Assembly: GCF_964355755.1 (NCBI RefSeq)
Contig: NC_092675.1
Coordinates: 12,229,312 to 12,293,311, forward strand
DNA: 64,000 nt
Source: Antedon mediterranea
Lineage: Eukaryota; Echinodermata; Crinoidea; Comatulida; Antedonidae
Reading direction: 5' to 3'
Shown here: in pieces, positions 61,727-64,000 of the stretch
Layout of the letters: every line of letters begins with the position of its first letter
Numbering within the stretch: the stretch's first letter is position 1
The notes under the pieces: model-generated
The model's database searches: none
The model's input: only the letters and a program-made list of their open reading frames with translations
Told to the model about the DNA's origin: nothing
Program-made: the position numbers and the translations under genes

Positions 61727-62968
61727 TTGCGATTTGCAAGCTGGAACGTCAGGACCATGTGTCCTGGCTTTTCGAACGACCCACGAACGACCAACGACTC
61801 AAGAAAAACGGCTATCATCAACCGTGAGCTCAAGAGGCTCAACATCGATATCGCTGCATTACAGGAGACAAGACTCCCCTCGAATGGCAGTATAAGAGAA
61901 AGGGACTACACGTTCTTTTGGCAGGAGTTGGAACCTGACCAACCACAACTCCATGGAGTGGGGTTCGCTGTTAGTAACTCTCTTGTGGCATCAGTCGAAC
62001 CACCATCCAAGGGCACCGCCCGAATCCTCTCACTCCGCCTATCAACATCTTCGGGCACAGTAAACATCTTGAGCATCTATGCACCAACTCTTTGCTCAAC
62101 ACCCGTGTCTAAAGATGAATTTTATGAAGAGCTGGACTCTGCCATCAGAGGAATCTCAGCCACAGAACATCTGTATTTGCTTGGCGACTTTAACGCCCGT
62201 GTGGGATCTGACCATCACTCCTGGTCCAGGAGCATTGGTCATTTTGGTGTAGGAAAACTAAATGAGAATGGCCAGAGGCTTCTGGAGCTTTGCAGTTATC
62301 ATGACCTCTGCATTACCAACACATTCTTCTCCACCAAGCCTCAGCACAAAGTGTCCTGGCGACATCCAAGATCTCACCACTGGCACCAACTCGATCTCGT
62401 CATCACTCGAAGATCTTACTTAAATGACGTAAACATCACTCGCAGTTACCATAGTGGAGACTGCGATACTGATCACTCTATGGTGCGCAGCACAGTGTGT
62501 CTCCAACCAAAACAAATTCATCGCTCCAGGCACATAGGACGCCCACGCATCAACACAGTTAAGACCAATCTGCAAGATCTGTGCGCTCGTTTTGCCCAAA
62601 CCATCGATGAAATGATGAAAGACTGTCCAACAGCCAACTCAGAAACGAGATGGGCTCATATTCGTGATGCCATCTATACCTCCGTCAAAGACATCTTCGG
62701 CGTGAAAGATAGGAAAACCCCCGATTGGTTTGAATCAGGAATTTCTGCGATGGAGCCAGCTTTAGAAGCAAAGCGTGCAGCGCTAATTGACTACAAAAGA
62801 GACCTTTCAGAAAGAACACTAGAGGCTCTTCGTAAATCTAGAAATAACGCTCAAAGGATAGCTCGACAGTGTTCCAACTGGTTGAACCTCTGTCAAGATA
62901 TTCAACTCTCTGCTGACCACGGCAACACTGGCGCCATGTACGCTGGTATAAAAGGCCTTTGCACCTAG
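61727..62968 (+). CDS. LINE APE-type endonuclease ORF
   Basis: 413 codons are open. Residues 1-12 (FASWNVRTMC) hold the conserved Asn of the AP-endonuclease fold, AALQETRLPS the metal-binding Glu, LYLLGDFNARVGSDHHSW the GDFN motif, HQLDLVITRR the DLV motif, and DCDTDHSMV the catalytic SDH-type His-containing motif. It would nick target DNA to prime reverse transcription. The C-terminal third is an Arg/Lys-rich linker. The ORF ends at a TAG where related proteins continue into the RT, so this is a prematurely stopped polyprotein. The ATG follows an AAAGAAAAGATTAAAG-rich leader. Confidence 0.8.
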   Translation: MRFASWNVRTMCPGFSNDPRTTNDSRKTAIINRELKRLNIDIAALQETRLPSNGSIRERDYTFFWQELEPDQPQLHGVGFAVSNSLVASVEPPSKGTARILSLRLSTSSGTVNILSIYAPTLCSTPVSKDEFYEELDSAIRGISATEHLYLLGDFNARVGSDHHSWSRSIGHFGVGKLNENGQRLLELCSYHDLCITNTFFSTKPQHKVSWRHPRSHHWHQLDLVITRRSYLNDVNITRSYHSGDCDTDHSMVRSTVCLQPKQIHRSRHIGRPRINTVKTNLQDLCARFAQTIDEMMKDCPTANSETRWAHIRDAIYTSVKDIFGVKDRKTPDWFESGISAMEPALEAKRAALIDYKRDLSERTLEALRKSRNNAQRIARQCSNWLNLCQDIQLSADHGNTGAMYAGIKGLCT

Positions 62969-63068
62969 TGCAACGAAGATCGCACCATTAAAGACCGCCT
63001 CTGGTACCATCATAACTGATCGTGGAAAGCAGATGGAGAGATGAGTAGAGCATTACCAACAACTCTAC

Positions 63069-64000
63069 TTGAGAGAAAACATTGTCACCGACTCAGCCAT
63101 TGAGTGCATAGTTTTTCTCCCCATAATAGAAGAGCTCGAAAATCCACCTACTCTGGTGGAACTAAGCAAGGCCATTGATGTCTTGGCTTGCGGTAAAGCC
63201 CCAGGCAAGGACGGTATCCCACCAGAGGTCCTCAAGGCTGGTAGCTCCACACTACTACAAAAGATACACGAGCTTCTGCTACAATGCTGGGAAGAAGGCT
63301 CAGTACCCCAGGATATGCGTGACGCAAACATCGTTACACTGTATACGAACAAAGGCGATCGTAGCGACTGCATCAACTATCGTGGAATATCCCTTCTTAG
63401 CATAGTAGGTAAAGTCTTCGCACGTGTTGTACTAACTAGATTACAATCACTTGCAGAACGTGTCTATCATGAAGCCCAGTGCGGCTTCAGAGCTGGAAGA
63501 TTAACCATCGAAAAGTGCCGTGAGCAGAGCCCCTGTACATGGCCTTCATAGATCTAACGAAAGCCTTCGACCTTGTCAGTAGGAAAGGTTTCTTCTCCCT
63601 ACTACAAAGGATCGGATATCCTCCAAAGCTTCTGAGGATGATCACCTCCTTTCACGATGACATGCACAGTGTTGTCCAGTATGGTGGCTCATCTTCGGCA
63701 TATTCTTTTCCCTGTTACTATCATATGCCTTTCGTCAGTCAAATGACGGAGTCTACCTACATACTCGAAGTGACGGAAATCTGTTCAACCTTGCCCGCCT
63801 CCGTGCAAAGACCAAGGTGCGACGTCTACTTATTAGAAAGTTGCTCTTCGCTGATGACGCTGCCATCACAGCCCACAGTGTAGAAGCACTCCAGCGCCTC
63901 ATTGACTGCTTCTGACATGCATGCGAGGAGTTTGGCCTTATCATCAGCCTTAAGAAAACGAACGTTCTAAGTCAAGATGCAGCAAATGCTCCTGAGATCA
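63069..64000 (+). pseudogene. LINE reverse transcriptase, broken, incomplete
   Basis: The frame 63069-63551 carries LACGKAPGKDGIPPEVLKAG and NYRGISLLSIVGKVFARVVL (RT motifs 1-2) and QCGFRAGR. After a small deletion the frame from 63539 has AFIDLTKAFDLVSRKG (motif A). The segment that should carry the SGVKQGC..P motif B is deleted after SSAYSF. In a third frame the sequence resumes with HTRSDGNLFNLARLRAKTK and KLLFADDAAITAHS (FADD, motif C) and runs to the window end. Two deletions and frame changes make it non-functional. Confidence 0.8.

Larger units (their letters stand above)
60872..64000 (+). mobile_element. LINE retrotransposon, 5' and RT region, runs off the window
   Basis: A GC-richer stretch begins near 60872 with a 10-bp inverted pair (GTTGTCAGAG and CTCTGACAAC at 60958-60967). 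An untranslated leader with CCAGTAAGATGCTGACCCGC follows, then the endonuclease ORF (61727-62968) and a broken RT (63069 on). Base composition differs sharply from the AT-rich flank. Confidence 0.75.

Overview
The window is eukaryotic, AT-rich DNA dominated by transposable elements. It carries one recognisable host gene on the + strand: a two-exon activin/inhibin-beta-type TGF-beta ligand. Exon 1 is 23295-23898 and exon 2 is 51940-52682, separated by a phase-1 intron of about 28 kb. The predicted protein has 448 residues: a signal peptide, a prodomain with the RLEMIKQQILDKL helix, an RKTR processing site, and a 115-residue mature domain with nine cysteines in activin spacing. Marine-invertebrate-style LINEs, a Penelope-like element and clusters of AGGCCTAGGCC-type sequence suggest an invertebrate deuterostome, perhaps an echinoderm. 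That placement is inference, because nothing here fixes the species.

Upstream of the gene (1-23 kb): an array of Helitron-like units (family H1, 0.86-9.67 kb) carries a nested 2.03-kb inverted-repeat transposon. It is followed by a zinc-finger-like pseudogene fragment (10.6-11.0 kb), a composite of nested inverted repeats with a 21-bp minisatellite (11.7-16.0 kb), and LINE remnants (17.0 and 17.9-19.0 kb). From 19.2 to 22.9 kb there is a cluster of long (TA)n tracts filled with tRNA-like repeats (family S) and Penelope-type termini. A TATA-like box and a 7-codon uORF precede exon 1.

The intron (23.9-51.9 kb) holds, in order: more (TA)n with family S and hammerhead-bearing termini; a Penelope-like retroelement on the - strand (26.0-31.0 kb) with a CR1-like LINE inserted in it; three head-to-tail units of a second Helitron-like family (H2, 31.1-35.7 kb, - strand); family S; an H1 array on the - strand (36.8-44.8 kb) disrupted by a 2.6-kb and a 1.1-kb DNA transposon, the latter a foldback element with 22-bp GGCGGCCGCC repeats; H2 on the + strand (44.8-46.4 kb); and a 4.0-kb H1 array on the + strand (47.1-51.1 kb). 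The last array lies exactly between an A and a T inside a family S copy whose two halves rejoin perfectly.

Downstream of exon 2 are a plausible 3' UTR with AATAAA at 53796, about 3 kb with nothing recognisable, a decayed LINE on the - strand (56.9-59.5 kb), a diverged direct repeat, and the 5' part of another LINE on the + strand (60.9 kb to the window end), whose endonuclease ORF is open but whose reverse transcriptase is broken.

The main candidates for something undescribed are the tRNA-like family S, which shares (TA)n placement and short collinear tail motifs with the hammerhead-bearing Penelope element, and the tandem Helitron-like family H1 with its hairpin leader modules.
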